From an uncultured Synechococcales cyanobacterium (GTDB lineage Bacteria > Cyanobacteriota > Cyanobacteriia > Thermosynechococcales > Thermosynechococcaceae): DNA of 64,000 nucleotides. The stretch is taken from NCBI GenBank assembly GCA_902806435.1, contig CADCWO010000246.1, forward strand, positions 1 through 64,000, given 5' to 3'. A program made the position numbers and the translations under genes. Below the pieces are notes generated by a model. The model did not search any database and was not told where the DNA came from. It worked only from the letters and a program-made list of their open reading frames with translations. This document shows, piece by piece, positions 19,255-28,763 of the stretch (positions within the stretch are counted from its first letter, which is position 1; each line of letters starts with the position of its first letter).

Positions 19255-19660
19255 TTCTATAGCCTTGATTAGAAAATTTTATAAACAAACAAAAAAACTA
19301 TTTTTTCTTAGAGCGACCCTATAGTAGGGTGCAAATATTGGTGATGGCAAATATTGTTTAGCAAGGTTGTTATGAGATTGAAAGCAGTAGGAAACGATAT
19401 AAACACCCGGAAAATTCTTTAACACAAATTAACTTATTAAATCTTAATATAATCATAATTCCGGTCATAAATCCAGCGGTCAGTAAATAGGGGCAGTGCT
19501 GTGAGAAACTGCATAAAACAAGGGTACTAATGTCGCAATGGTGACATCAATTGCCAGTTATTACACCTAACTCCCTCGTCAGCTGCTTGAATTGGGTCAC
19601 TATAGCCAAGTAAAGTAATGTTAAGAGAGGGCCAGTCTTATCCTTTGCCTATAAGCACTA
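19255..19660. other. A+T-rich divergent promoter region
   Basis: Between metG (leftward) and the acyltransferase gene (rightward) there is no gene that I can support. The stretch is A+T-rich, with long runs such as the A-rich block near 19290-19310, and presumably contains two divergent promoters. I see no tRNA or riboswitch. Confidence 0.5.
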
Positions 19661-20383
19661 ATGTTGACTGAGAGACCACTGCTTGTTTCTCAATTGTTAC
19701 TTTCTAGCCTAGGCACTCGGCTGTTTCTGCATCACGGCGATCGAGTGCCAATAGAGGGTCCAATTTTGATGGTAAGCAATCACCGCAGCTTTATTGATGC
19801 CCCTTTGTTGATGGTGGCGACTAATCGCTCGATTCGTTTTGCCTGTCATCACTATATGAGTCAGGTTCCGGTAATGCGCGAGGTCGTGGCGCAATTGGGT
19901 TGTTTGCCTTTGGATAAGCCGGAGTGTCGACAACGGCGTTTTTTTGCCCAAGCTACGCAGTTGCTCCAAAAGCAGCAGATTGTAGGTATTTTTCCAGAGG
20001 GAACACCGCCGATGGTAAAAGTGACAGCACCTGAATCAGTTGGTGACTTTCAAAGGGGGTTTATGCACCTAGCTTTGCGGGCAGAGGTGCCAGATTTGGC
20101 GATTCTACCGGTAGCAATCGCTGCTGTGGAAGAGACCTGTACAGCGGTGGCCCCCTTAAAGCTCTTGAGTTGGTTTGATCCTTCTGAACCTCTGTTTCGG
20201 CAAGGGGGTTGGCATCCAATGGTGATCTACCAGCAGGTCAATGTGCTGGTCGGTCGCCCCCGCTGGCTTACCTCATCGGAACGTCAACGCTATCAAGGTA
20301 GAGCCGCCAAAGCCTTGGTGAACGAGCTGAGCCATCACTGCCACGCAGAGATCAAACAACTACTGCATCAAAGCTATGTTTAG
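19661..20383 (+). CDS. PlsC-type 1-acyl-glycerol-3-phosphate acyltransferase
   Basis: This 240-residue acyltransferase has the NHxxxxD catalytic motif (VSNHRSFIDAPLL) and the substrate-binding motif FPEGTPP. It belongs to the LPLAT/PlsC superfamily that acylates lysophosphatidate or related acceptors. The alpha/beta hydrolase gene follows in the same direction 87 bases later. In plant phytyl ester synthases an alpha/beta hydrolase and an LPLAT-like domain are fused in one chain, so this pair could act on phytol, diacylglycerol or carotenoid esters rather than in bulk phospholipid synthesis. That is inference from context. Confidence 0.8.
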   Translation: MLTERPLLVSQLLLSSLGTRLFLHHGDRVPIEGPILMVSNHRSFIDAPLLMVATNRSIRFACHHYMSQVPVMREVVAQLGCLPLDKPECRQRRFFAQATQLLQKQQIVGIFPEGTPPMVKVTAPESVGDFQRGFMHLALRAEVPDLAILPVAIAAVEETCTAVAPLKLLSWFDPSEPLFRQGGWHPMVIYQQVNVLVGRPRWLTSSERQRYQGRAAKALVNELSHHCHAEIKQLLHQSYV

Positions 20384-20470
20384 TGGTTTCTGCCAAAAAC
20401 AGCCTAAGTATTTTTGCTGCGATTATGGCTGTGAACCAGCTTAGTTTCCCAGTTTATCGTCATCAACTTC

Positions 20471-21283
20471 ATGAGTCACATTTGTTTCTTAACCCCAAGA
20501 ACTGTTAATCCGACCTATCCGCTGTTTGTTTTTCTACCCGCAATGGATGGGACGGGTAAGTTACTGCGAGCCCAAACCGTAGGTTTAGAAAAAACCTTTG
20601 ATGTCCGCTGCTTGGCCATCCCTGCTGATGACTTAACAGACTGGGAGCACCTGAGCAAAGAAGTTGTTGGTTTAGTGATAGGGGAATTAAATAGAGCGCC
20701 TCAGCGCTCTGTTTACCTGTGTGGCGAGTCTTTTGGGGGGTGTTTGGCCTTAAAGGTGGCCCTTCGGGCACCTCACTTATTCCACCGAATTATTCTGATT
20801 AATCCGGCTAGCTCATTTAACAGTCGCCCCTGGATGGCTTGGGGTTCACGCTTGGCTCAGTGGCTACCACAATTTCTCTACCACTACTCTTCTGCTGCCC
20901 TTTTACCATTCCTGGCCGCTTTAGAACGAATTGCTCCGCCGGAGCGTCAGGCCCTAGTAGAGGCAATCCAATTAGTGCCACAGAAAACTTCAATTTGGCG
21001 TTTATCCCTCTTAGCACAATTTGAGGTTACGCCAGCCCAGCTGCAGTCAATAACTCAACCCGTTTTACTGATCGCAAGTAACGCAGATCGGCTTTTACCT
21101 TCTCTGCCAGAGGCGCAAAGGCTAGCCGAGTGGTTACCCGATGCTCAGGTGGTGACCTTGCCTGATAGCGGCCATGCTTGCTTACTAGAAGCCGAAATCA
21201 ATCTTTTAGAGATTTTAAGATCCGCTAACTTTTTGATGGATCTGCACTCCGCTAATGAACAGGTGTTTGTGAGCGATCGCTAA
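20471..21283 (+). CDS. Alpha/beta hydrolase of the plant PES N-domain type
   Basis: This 270-residue alpha/beta-fold protein has LFVFLPAMDGTGKLL near the start, the nucleophile elbow CGESFGGCLAL with serine in the GxSxG position, an acidic residue in LIASNADRLLPS and the histidine in PDSGHACLLE. The LPAMDGTG opening resembles the N-terminal domain of plant esterase/lipase/thioesterase proteins of the phytyl ester synthase family. It sits behind the acyltransferase gene and is probably cotranscribed with it. Its 3' end overlaps the convergent anti-sigma-type gene by about 30 bases. Confidence 0.75.
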   Translation: MSHICFLTPRTVNPTYPLFVFLPAMDGTGKLLRAQTVGLEKTFDVRCLAIPADDLTDWEHLSKEVVGLVIGELNRAPQRSVYLCGESFGGCLALKVALRAPHLFHRIILINPASSFNSRPWMAWGSRLAQWLPQFLYHYSSAALLPFLAALERIAPPERQALVEAIQLVPQKTSIWRLSLLAQFEVTPAQLQSITQPVLLIASNADRLLPSLPEAQRLAEWLPDAQVVTLPDSGHACLLEAEINLLEILRSANFLMDLHSANEQVFVSDR

Positions 21284-21710
21284 CAGATTTGCACAGCCGC
21301 AATGCTGTTCCTTTCGCATTCCAATAGACTCGATCAAAAATCTGGTAGAGAATATACAACCCCCGCCCACACTCACAGTCTGCCTGAGGTAGCTTTTTGG
21401 GGGATGCACTGCAACGGCCGGGGGTAACGAACCCGGAACCTTGGTCAGAAATGATCCACCAATACTGATGCCGGACCACTGTAAAGTGAACTAATACTAG
21501 CTTGTTGGGATCTAGCTCGTTACCATGCTTAGCAGCATTTACTAGTGCCTCTTGCAATCCCAGCCGCAGCTCTGCGTGGCAATGCGGGGGAACTTCTGCT
21601 AGTAACAAATCAAGGACGGGATGTAAGTAAAGCGTAGAGGAAAAGCTGATACTCGTCCAGGAGCGGCTGGTCGGACGAAGGGAAGTTGCAACCACTTCAA
21701 AAAACCTCAC
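21252..21710 (-). CDS. Anti-sigma-type serine/threonine kinase (HATPase domain)
   Basis: This 152-residue protein is a single GHKL ATPase domain of the RsbW/SpoIIAB kind. The N-box appears as LRLGLQEALVNAAKHGNELD and the G1 box as ISDQGSGF, followed by CGRGLYILYQIFD. Such proteins bind or phosphorylate anti-sigma-factor antagonists in partner-switching circuits. No STAS or PP2C partner gene is adjacent. The start is GTG 21710. The tail overlaps the convergent hydrolase gene. Confidence 0.8.
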   Translation of the reverse strand: MRFFEVVATSLRPTSRSWTSISFSSTLYLHPVLDLLLAEVPPHCHAELRLGLQEALVNAAKHGNELDPNKLVLVHFTVVRHQYWWIISDQGSGFVTPGRCSASPKKLPQADCECGRGLYILYQIFDRVYWNAKGTALRLCKSVSDRSQTPVH

Positions 21711-22087
21711 AGCTTTTAGGTAAACAGGCGTTCATCTTCATAGGTCAAGTTGAAAAGAAGGGCCTTGAAACCTTGAGCTTGTTGTAAAAATTGTCGATAG
21801 TCGAGACTAATCTATCTACTAAGAGTTGTTTGTACTTACTAAAAGCATACTCAACTTTGATTGGATGTACAATTATTTTGATTTTCTTATCATTAATATT
21901 GATGTTTTTTATTAACAGGGGATTGCCCTTTAAAAGCTGAAAGTCAAGGATTTAACCAATTCAATAGGAGTCATTATTGCAATGACTAGCTGCCTCCTCA
22001 GGATATTCCTGGCTTAGCTTAAAAGTGCTAAATACTAATAGCCGCAGGTTTTCTGATTGAGTTGCAACCATCCAGGAAGAAAGTGAT
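21711..22087. other. A+T-rich intergenic stretch with a short coding relic
   Basis: No intact gene is present. On the minus strand a 31-codon frame (21811 to 21716) reads like the C-terminal end of a real protein, with DYRQFLQQAQGFKALLFNL and EDERLFT, but a stop lies directly before it and there is no start. The remainder is A+T-rich and without features that I recognise. Confidence 0.45.
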
Positions 22088-23680
22088 TTAGGAAAATTGC
22101 TGATGATAGAGTGTCACAATTTGCGCTGTAACCTCAGCAATACTCAAGCTATCTGTATTAACTTCAACGGCATCCAGAGCTTTGCGTAGGGGCGCAATCG
22201 AGCGGCTACTGTCTTGGCGATCGCGTTGTTCAATATCCTGCTCTAATTGCTCAAGGCTAATCGTGGCAATACTTTGAGTTACTAATTCCTGCTGACGCCG
22301 CCGAGCCCGTTCACCAACTGAAGCCGTCAAAAAGATCTTCAGCTCCGCATCGGGGAAGACATGAGTGCCAATATCACGGCCTTCAACAGCAATTCCGCCC
22401 GTGCTGCCATAACGTTGTTGCTGCTTAACCAACGCCCAGCGGACTGCTGGCTGGGCGGCGACCGCAGAAACCTGAGCGGTAACTTCCAAACTGCGAATCT
22501 TTGCGGTCACATCCTGACCGTTCACCACAACTCGGGGAGGGGTATTGGCATCACTGGTTGGGAGCAACTCTATCTGGCACTGCTCAACCAGTTCAGCTAC
22601 AGCATCCTGGTCAGACACAGAGACACCAGATTGTAGAACCAACCAAGTCACGGCCCGGTACATGGCTCCCGTATCTAAATAGAGTAGTCCTAGCGCCTTG
22701 GCAACGTTGCGGGTGACCGTAGACTTGCCTGCCCCAGCTGGACCGTCAATGGCGACAATTGGTTTACGATTATGCAACAACGTGTTGTCGATCAATCGCG
22801 TGGAGCCAACGGAAGCGGCGATCGCCAGTAGGCCAGTATCTTCAACTTCTACCAAGGGAGTTAGCATTGTTGGATCTACCAATTCAATATACTCAGGTTT
22901 AATGTCTGGGGTGGTCGCCAGTTCTTGCTCAACAGTTGTGATTAAGGTAGTGCGATCACGGCAACCAGAATAAAAGGCTCGTTTCGCCTGCTGTAAGCTG
23001 CGGTACAAAACGGTTGCTTGTTGGCTTTGGGCAGATGTGAGATAGGCATTGCGAGAGCTGTAAGCAAGACCGCTTACTTCTCGGACAATTGGACAGGGGA
23101 CAACCTCAACTGGAAAATTGAGATCAGCGACCAACCGTTGAATAATTGCCAGTTGTTGGGCATCCTTACGGCCGAAATATGCACGCTGCGGCTGAACAAG
23201 ATTGAATAGCTTGGCCACAATCGTCGCCACTCCTTGAAAGTGAGCTGGCCGAGATTGACCGCAGAGCCTTTCGGTTAGCTGGGAGGAGGGAACAACCTGC
23301 GTCACCGGCCCGTTGAGAGCAATCATGGGGAATAGCTCTTGGGCTGATGGGGCAAAAATTACATCCACCCCTGCTTGTTCACACACTCTGGCATCTGCGG
23401 TTAAAGTACGCGGGTACTGCTGGAAGTCCTCGGCTGGCCCAAATTGCAGAGGATTCACAAAAATACTGACAATTACTAGCCGGTTTTCGTACCGAGCACG
23501 CTGGATCAGACTGAGATGCCCCAGGTGTAGCGCGCCCATTGTAGGTACAAAGCCAATTTTAGTAAAAGCATTATTCCGCCTGAACTTTGGTCCAGAGGCA
23601 TTCAGCTGAATGTAAAACTGAGCTAAATAGTGCCTTAGCTCAGCGACTGTAGTCAATAACGAGATAGATTTACTGGTCAT
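22088..23680 (-). CDS. panC/cmk: Bifunctional pantoate-beta-alanine ligase / cytidylate kinase
   Basis: This 530-residue fusion is typical of cyanobacteria. Residues 1 to about 295 are pantothenate synthetase, with VPTMGALHLGHLSLI, IVSIFVNPLQFGP and the KMSKS-like region after YFGRKDAQQLAII. From about 307 on comes CMP kinase, with the P-loop IDGPAGAGKSTVTRNVAK, the DTGAMYRAVTW motif and GRDIGTHVFPDA. One half makes pantothenate for CoA; the other phosphorylates CMP and dCMP. Both active sites look intact. The ATG is at the family start. Confidence 0.96.
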   Translation of the reverse strand: MTSKSISLLTTVAELRHYLAQFYIQLNASGPKFRRNNAFTKIGFVPTMGALHLGHLSLIQRARYENRLVIVSIFVNPLQFGPAEDFQQYPRTLTADARVCEQAGVDVIFAPSAQELFPMIALNGPVTQVVPSSQLTERLCGQSRPAHFQGVATIVAKLFNLVQPQRAYFGRKDAQQLAIIQRLVADLNFPVEVVPCPIVREVSGLAYSSRNAYLTSAQSQQATVLYRSLQQAKRAFYSGCRDRTTLITTVEQELATTPDIKPEYIELVDPTMLTPLVEVEDTGLLAIAASVGSTRLIDNTLLHNRKPIVAIDGPAGAGKSTVTRNVAKALGLLYLDTGAMYRAVTWLVLQSGVSVSDQDAVAELVEQCQIELLPTSDANTPPRVVVNGQDVTAKIRSLEVTAQVSAVAAQPAVRWALVKQQQRYGSTGGIAVEGRDIGTHVFPDAELKIFLTASVGERARRRQQELVTQSIATISLEQLEQDIEQRDRQDSSRSIAPLRKALDAVEVNTDSLSIAEVTAQIVTLYHQQFS

Positions 23681-23762
23681 AGCCGTATTTTCTCAGGAAT
23701 CCGGCTTGGAAAGGCCAAACTAGAAGCATCCTGCTTGACCAGACGATCAATGCTAGCTACCG

Positions 23763-24776
23763 CTACTTCATGACATCAATCCGAACTGGGGCCACACCGC
23801 TATTGACAACACCCAGAACTTGGGCTGCTTGTCTAGATAAGTCAAGAACTCGGCCATGGCTAAAAGGGCCGCGATCGTTAATCCGAACAATCACGGAACG
23901 GCCGTTGTCTAAATTTGTGACTTGTACCTTCGTCCCAAACGGCAAGGTGCGGTGAGCAGCTGTCATTGCATATTGGTTAAATCGTTCACCGTTGGCTGTG
24001 GGATTGCCTTGAAAGCCTGGCCCGTACCAGGAAGCCCAACCTTTAACCAGAAATTGCAGGGGTCCTGAAGCAAGTTTCTGTAGCCGTCGAGCCTGTGCTG
24101 CTGACTGACCTAAGATTTTCCGTAAAGGTGGAGCATTACCGAGCTGACGCCGGATCTGGTTAGTGATTTGAATCGCGTTTGTGGCTAAATCACGACTGGG
24201 ATTAACGGCAACGGTTTGAGCATCTAGCTCAACTACATGTTCTTTTCCAGCCCGGATCACAGGATGCTTTCCTTTAGCATCCCAAAGAACTTTGATCAAG
24301 CTAGCATCTATATTTTGACGCTGAAGTTGATTCAGCTTTGCCGCTACCGCTGTAGCCCGCCAAACTGGATCTTGAGGATTGTCTACAGCCTCACCTTTGA
24401 GGGTGGTATCAGAAAATAACTGCTCTGAGCTTCCGCTAGACGCTACTTTAACCCCTGGAGCAGCGGCAGACCGAGAACCCAAGAAAGTAAGAACTGGTGT
24501 ATTGCGAAGATAAAGAGTCGCAGCCTGACGACCAGATAACCTATGAGCTTGTACTTGAGCAACGACTTGCTCCGCATCGTTAGTTTGAGATTGGCGCTCA
24601 CCCATTTTGATGGCATTACTAGGTTGAGCGTTGGCAATGGAGCCAGTCTTAAGCGTTGCTTCGGATTGAGAGGTTGGCTGAGCGGATTGCTCTTGACTAG
24701 CCTGACTCGAAGCTGCTGCACCGACAGTGGTGATGAATAGAGCGCTAAGCAATCCACTCCAAATTTGTTGCTTCAT
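23763..24776 (-). CDS. rlpA: RlpA-like lytic transglycosylase
   Basis: This exported protein of 337 residues starts with a signal peptide at ATG 24776 ([20 protein letters not shown], cleavage probably after the following AAASSQA). An upstream start at 24824 would add 16 residues before the signal and is less likely. The C-terminal double-psi beta-barrel shows [39 protein letters not shown] and [10 protein letters not shown], with the aspartate that is catalytic in RlpA. RlpA cleaves naked glycan strands at the septum. The long middle region of about 200 residues has no clear domain and there is no SPOR domain. Confidence 0.85.
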   Translation of the reverse strand: MKQQIWSGLLSALFITTVGAAASSQASQEQSAQPTSQSEATLKTGSIANAQPSNAIKMGERQSQTNDAEQVVAQVQAHRLSGRQAATLYLRNTPVLTFLGSRSAAAPGVKVASSGSSEQLFSDTTLKGEAVDNPQDPVWRATAVAAKLNQLQRQNIDASLIKVLWDAKGKHPVIRAGKEHVVELDAQTVAVNPSRDLATNAIQITNQIRRQLGNAPPLRKILGQSAAQARRLQKLASGPLQFLVKGWASWYGPGFQGNPTANGERFNQYAMTAAHRTLPFGTKVQVTNLDNGRSVIVRINDRGPFSHGRVLDLSRQAAQVLGVVNSGVAPVRIDVMK

Positions 24777-25279
24777 AAGCGTTTTTGAGAAGGGCACTAT
24801 AAAGATCGAATCTGCAAGCGGCAATCTGTAAAACTAGAAACTAGCGACTTACAAACTCATACTTGTTTCCTGGTTGCATTCGGTTACAAAACTGTTACAC
24901 CCTACCATGAAGTTTTAGCTTGGGGATCAGCGTCTTTTAGTAACAATTGCTGCTTAATAGAGACTATCTACACCTATAGACATAGAGGAGAATGCCTAGT
25001 TGACTGGGCTTCACTCGATTTTTAATCGCTATTGAATGATTAAGAAAATCTATGATTATGCAAGTTTGTTTTTGAATGTTTGAATAAAAACTACGCAGTA
25101 AAGTCATTAATCACTAAACAACTAATTAGAAATTGATAAGTTATTCATAAGTTTTTCTAAGCAGTAATTCGCAAATGATAGACATTTCAATTAAAGCGAC
25201 GCACTGCTGGTTACTTGCAGACTAAAGCTTAAAATATGCTTGCAAGTAAGACTGGTAGATAACGCTATGAGTTGTTGTA
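24777..25279. other. A+T-rich divergent promoter region of rlpA and purM
   Basis: No gene is supported in this stretch. It is among the most A+T-rich parts of the window, especially 25030-25200, and should hold the leftward rlpA promoter and the rightward purM promoter. I looked for a PurR-type or purine riboswitch structure and saw none. Confidence 0.45.
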
Positions 25280-26323
25280 ATGGATTATCGTGAAGCTGGG
25301 GTCGATGTTGCCGCTGGGCAAGCTTTTGTTAAAGGAATCCGGCATCTGGTTCAGAGTACCCAGCGGCCGGAAGTCTTGGGGCAGCTTGGTGGGTTTAATG
25401 GGCTGTTCCAGTTGTCTTCTAAGTATCGCGAGCCAGTTCTCGTTGCTGGCACAGATGGTGTCGGGACAAAGTTGAAGTTAGCCCATAGCCTGAACTGTCA
25501 CCATACTGTTGGCATTGATCTCGTGGCTATGTGCGCCAATGACGTGCTGACCTCTGGTGCCGAACCTCTATTTTTCCTCGACTATCTGGCAACAGGGCAA
25601 CTTAATCCGGAGGAACTGACCCAGGTTGTCGCCGGGATTTCTGAGGGGTGTCGTTTAGCCAACTGTGCCTTGCTAGGCGGAGAAACAGCGGAAATGCCAG
25701 GGTTTTATCAGCCGGGGGAGTACGATTTAGCAGGCTTTTGTGTAGGTGTAGTTGAAAAAAGTAAACTGGTGGATAGCTCATCCGTACAAGTAGGAGATGT
25801 GGCGATCGCTTTAGCCAGTCAAGGCGTCCACAGTAATGGCTTTAGTTTGATCCGTAAAATTGTGTCAGATCAAGGTTTAAATTGGCATGACAAGGTAAAG
25901 GTAGTAGAGCTGCCAGACACCTCACAGAAAAGTTTAGGTGAGATTTTGCTCACCCCCACCCGCCTCTATGTCAAACCAGTGCTAGAAGCGCTTCAGGCAG
26001 GGCTAGAAGTTCATGGTATGGCCCATATTACAGGGGGAGGGCTACCAGAAAATTTGCCGCGTTGCCTGGGAGAGGCCCAGTCGATCCAGATTAACCCCCA
26101 GCAATGGTCAATTCCCCCTATCTTTACTTGGATTGCTAACACTGGCAACATCAGTACTGGAGAGATGTTCCGGACATTCAATATGGGAGTTGGATTTGTA
26201 CTATTGGTACCGTCAACTCACCGCGATCAGGCCCTTAATTGGTTTGCCGACCATCAGCTTGCAGCTTCTGTGATTGGGGAAGTTGTAGCTGGTAATGGTG
26301 AGCTGATTGGATTACCAAGCTAG
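25280..26323 (+). CDS. purM: Phosphoribosylaminoimidazole synthetase (AIR synthetase)
   Basis: This 347-residue enzyme closes the imidazole ring in purine synthesis. The start [17 protein letters not shown] and the signature [14 protein letters not shown], then [34 protein letters not shown] and [13 protein letters not shown] are all typical of PurM. The length is normal. Other purine genes in this window (purL and purF) lie about 25 kb away, so this gene is not part of a pur operon. It ends one base before the stop of the convergent small gene. Confidence 0.97.
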   Translation: MDYREAGVDVAAGQAFVKGIRHLVQSTQRPEVLGQLGGFNGLFQLSSKYREPVLVAGTDGVGTKLKLAHSLNCHHTVGIDLVAMCANDVLTSGAEPLFFLDYLATGQLNPEELTQVVAGISEGCRLANCALLGGETAEMPGFYQPGEYDLAGFCVGVVEKSKLVDSSSVQVGDVAIALASQGVHSNGFSLIRKIVSDQGLNWHDKVKVVELPDTSQKSLGEILLTPTRLYVKPVLEALQAGLEVHGMAHITGGGLPENLPRCLGEAQSIQINPQQWSIPPIFTWIANTGNISTGEMFRTFNMGVGFVLLVPSTHRDQALNWFADHQLAASVIGEVVAGNGELIGLPS

Positions 26324-26324
26324 C

Positions 26325-26690
26325 CTAGTGCTTTTCCGGCCAAGTAGACTGCCAGTCGGGGCAAGCATCTTCATCCCATCCGTAGGGGTGCATGGCACAA
26401 ATTAGCAAGTTATCACCGTGCACTTGCCCGTAGTAATGACGGCAGCCAATGCAAGCTGAATGTTCTTCTATCATTGGCTGGACCGTTTGGATGATTGGTT
26501 GCGTAGCGTCCCCAACCACGGTCTCTAATCCCAAACAAATCTCCACCACGGGAACAATCGCCTCTGTAAGCAACTGATCAATATCGGTGGCAATCTCCTC
26601 AACCACCTCTAAGACGCCGTCCAAAAACTGCTCCGCCTCGGAGGTTATGCCCTCGATCATTTGGAGAAAATCTTTTTGCCAAGGCTCCAT
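26325..26690 (-). CDS. Conserved small cysteine-containing protein
   Basis: This acidic protein of 121 residues has two parts. The first 75 residues are helical and rich in isoleucine, valine and glutamate (ITSEAEQFLDGVLEVVEEIA). The last 45 contain four cysteines in CIGCRHYYGQ, LICAMHPYG and DACPDW, which could bind a metal. I recognise the pattern as one found in cyanobacterial hypothetical proteins but know no function. It is probably cotranscribed with the phasin-like gene upstream. Confidence 0.65.
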   Translation of the reverse strand: MEPWQKDFLQMIEGITSEAEQFLDGVLEVVEEIATDIDQLLTEAIVPVVEICLGLETVVGDATQPIIQTVQPMIEEHSACIGCRHYYGQVHGDNLLICAMHPYGWDEDACPDWQSTWPEKH

Positions 26691-26759
26691 TGACTGCCTC
26701 CCAACTTTCTAGTCACGCTAGCGACTACTAACTGAATCCTACGGCTCTATAACTCCCAA

Positions 26760-27071
26760 TCACTGAGGTGGTAGCTCATCAGGTGGGATTTGGTCTGAGG
26801 TTTCATCCTCTGTGAAAATCTCAATTCTGCGGGGGGGTTCGGATGATTGTGAGCCGACAGATGGTTGGTTAGTAGCTTGATTGGTCACGTCTTCAACCCA
26901 GCGTCGAGCTTCCTCGGTTGTCATCTCTCCGCGGCTGACCAATTCATCTACTAGTTCCTGAGCCTGCTCACGAAGTTCTCCAAAGGTACTAGTAGCTTTT
27001 TCGCCAGCGTAGGAGGCGATGCCAACCCCAAGATAAAATGCCTTCTGCACGATATCAGTAAAACTATTCAT
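26760..27071 (-). CDS. Phasin-like small helical protein
   Basis: This 103-residue protein opens with a helix typical of cyanobacterial proteins annotated as phasin family (FTDIVQKAFYLGVGIASYAGEKA). It continues with a charged coiled-coil segment (FGELREQAQELVDELVSRG, TTEEARRWVEDV) and a proline- and acid-rich tail. Classic phasins coat polyhydroxyalkanoate granules, but these short cyanobacterial forms lack proof of that role. It lies next to the SRP RNA gene and upstream of the cysteine-containing small protein on the same strand. Confidence 0.6.
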   Translation of the reverse strand: MNSFTDIVQKAFYLGVGIASYAGEKATSTFGELREQAQELVDELVSRGEMTTEEARRWVEDVTNQATNQPSVGSQSSEPPRRIEIFTEDETSDQIPPDELPPQ

Positions 27072-27242
27072 GGCTACGCAGGCTCCTTGAACTCGAGTTG
27101 TAGATCTTGTCTAAACAGTCTAACTGTGGCTGACACAACAAGGCTTGACAATTCTGCAGTAGTTTTAGTGTTTTGGTAGGGATAAGCCTGTCCGATAAGT
27201 CAGGGATCAGCATCCAATGGTGTGGACCTACACTAGAACTGC

Positions 27243-27266
27243 TTCAATCCTAGATTGAGGATTGAA
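27243..27266 (-). repeat. Perfect hairpin downstream of SRP RNA
   Basis: TTCAATCCT (27243-27251) and AGGATTGAA (27258-27266) form a perfect 9-bp stem with a 6-base loop just past the 3' end of the SRP RNA. No U-tract follows on the minus strand, so it may be a weak terminator or a processing signal. Confidence 0.55.
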
Positions 27267-27273
27267 ATAAAGA

Positions 27274-27371
27274 CGGACCCGGAGTCCACGCCTACCACAA
27301 GCATCCCGTATTGCTGCTACCTTCCGGTCCTGACAAGATTTGGGCGTTGTAATTGCATGAGTCCAGGTCCA
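27274..27371 (-). ncRNA. ffs: Bacterial small signal recognition particle RNA (4.5S type)
   Basis: The minus strand contains the near-invariant SRP apical motif (CAGGACCGGAAGGTAGCAGC, at about 27315-27334). The flanks pair as a long rod: GGACCTGGAC at the 5' end with the ACTCCGGGTCC segment at the 3' end. The length of about 98 bases is right for the small bacterial SRP RNA, which binds Ffh and helps target membrane proteins. The exact ends are estimated from the pairing. Confidence 0.93.
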
Positions 27372-27518
27372 ATCTCAGTTTAGCATCGTTGTCCTGAGTG
27401 GTGAAGTCTTGGATTGGGCGAAAAATTCAGCCTACCGATTGGATATGGGATAATATAGCGGCGCAACTGCCAGCGGCTTCGCTAGCAAACTTGCCTTTTC
27501 CCCTCAAAGAGCGATCGT

Positions 27519-28145
27519 GTGTCCCAGCTTTCTAACCCTTCTTGGCCAGTTATTTTAGGTGTGTCTGGTGCATCCGGCTTGATTTATGCCGTCCGTGCCC
27601 TGAAGTTTTTGCTCCAAGCTGACTATGCAGTTGAATTAGTGGCCTCGCGGGCCACCTACCAGGTCTGGCAAGCAGAACAAAACGTGCGCATGCCCCCGGA
27701 ACCAATACAGCAGGAGGAGTTCTGGCGACAGCAAGCCAAGGCAGAGGGCGGCAAACTAATCTGCCATCCGCCTACGGATCTAGGAGCTAGTATTGCCAGC
27801 GGCTCTTTCCGAACGTTGGGCATGGTGGTGATTCCTTGCAGCATGAGTACTGTCGGAAAACTAGCGGCGGGTCTGAGTTCGGACTTGCTCGAAAGAGCCG
27901 CTGATGTTCAACTAAAAGAAGGTCGCAAATTAATCTTGGTACCCCGCGAGACACCTTTCAGCCTGGTTCATCTGCGGAATTTGACAGCTCTAGCGGAAGC
28001 GGGAGCGCGAATCGTGCCCGCAATTCCTGCCTGGTATCACCACCCCCAAAGTATTGAAGACTTGGTGGATTTTGTGATTGCCAGAGCCTTGGATCAACTC
28101 CAGATTGACTGCGTACCGCTACAGCGCTGGCAGGGGCATACTTAA
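27519..28145 (+). CDS. ubiX: Flavin prenyltransferase UbiX
   Basis: This 208-residue enzyme prenylates FMN with dimethylallyl phosphate to make the cofactor of UbiD decarboxylases. The flavin-binding start VILGVSGASGLIYAVRALKF, then SGSFRTLGMVVIPCSMST and LVPRETPFSLVHLRNLTALA, are the family signatures. The start is GTG 27519, directly behind a HIP1-like GCGATCG. In cyanobacteria UbiX and UbiD act in plastoquinone ring synthesis from 4-hydroxybenzoate. ubiD is not in the window. The LapA-like gene follows 42 bases later. Confidence 0.95.
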   Translation: MSQLSNPSWPVILGVSGASGLIYAVRALKFLLQADYAVELVASRATYQVWQAEQNVRMPPEPIQQEEFWRQQAKAEGGKLICHPPTDLGASIASGSFRTLGMVVIPCSMSTVGKLAAGLSSDLLERAADVQLKEGRKLILVPRETPFSLVHLRNLTALAEAGARIVPAIPAWYHHPQSIEDLVDFVIARALDQLQIDCVPLQRWQGHT

Positions 28146-28187
28146 AGCAGCATAAAAAAATGCAATGACTCTTTTAGAAAACTCCCA

Positions 28188-28751
28188 ATGTCTGTAGTCC
28201 GACTTCTATTACTCCTGGTGATTTTGGCGGGGCTGGCAGGTTTAGTGCTCCAAAACTTGTCACCCTCGGTGCCACTAGTATTTTTAGGAGCGCGATCGCA
28301 GCCACTTCCTTTAGCTTTTCTGATTTTTGGGGCAGTGACTGCTGGGGTGATCACAGGTTTGACCATCTTGGGTTTAGTTTCATTGGGCAACTACTGGTCT
28401 CAACGGCAATTGCGATCGCGCCTGCGCGACCTTGAGGATACACCCCAGCGTCAACAAACCCAAACAAGTGATCAAAGGCCAAAATCAGAACCTAGATATA
28501 ACCAGGGCACTAGAAATTACGAAGCAGACCCAAAACCACGAACTGGCCAGCAATCTGGCTCAGCTTACTCCTATAGCTATCAGAACAGCCGCCAGTCTGG
28601 GGTAGGGCGAAGAGAATCCGTTTTTGACGCAGAGTATCGTGAGGTCACACCCCCAAGCCAACCGGAAGACTTAGAAAATTTAGAAGATGACTGGTTTGAA
28701 GACGATAGCGATGACTGGGATTGGGAGGATACACCTAAATCTCGACGCTAG
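28188..28751 (+). CDS. LapA-domain (DUF1049) membrane protein
   Basis: This 187-residue protein has two transmembrane helices in the first 75 residues (LLLLLVILAGLAGLVLQN and LAFLIFGAVTAGVITGLTIL) that match the LapA/DUF1049 pattern, including the NLSPSVPLVFLG link. The rest is a polar low-complexity cytoplasmic tail rich in Q, R, S and Y, ending in the acidic stretch DWFEDDSDDWDWED. In E. coli LapA takes part in controlling LPS synthesis; in cyanobacteria the role is unknown. It follows ubiX in the same direction. Confidence 0.7.
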   Translation: MSVVRLLLLLVILAGLAGLVLQNLSPSVPLVFLGARSQPLPLAFLIFGAVTAGVITGLTILGLVSLGNYWSQRQLRSRLRDLEDTPQRQQTQTSDQRPKSEPRYNQGTRNYEADPKPRTGQQSGSAYSYSYQNSRQSGVGRRESVFDAEYREVTPPSQPEDLENLEDDWFEDDSDDWDWEDTPKSRR

Positions 28752-28763
28752 GAGCTTTAACCC

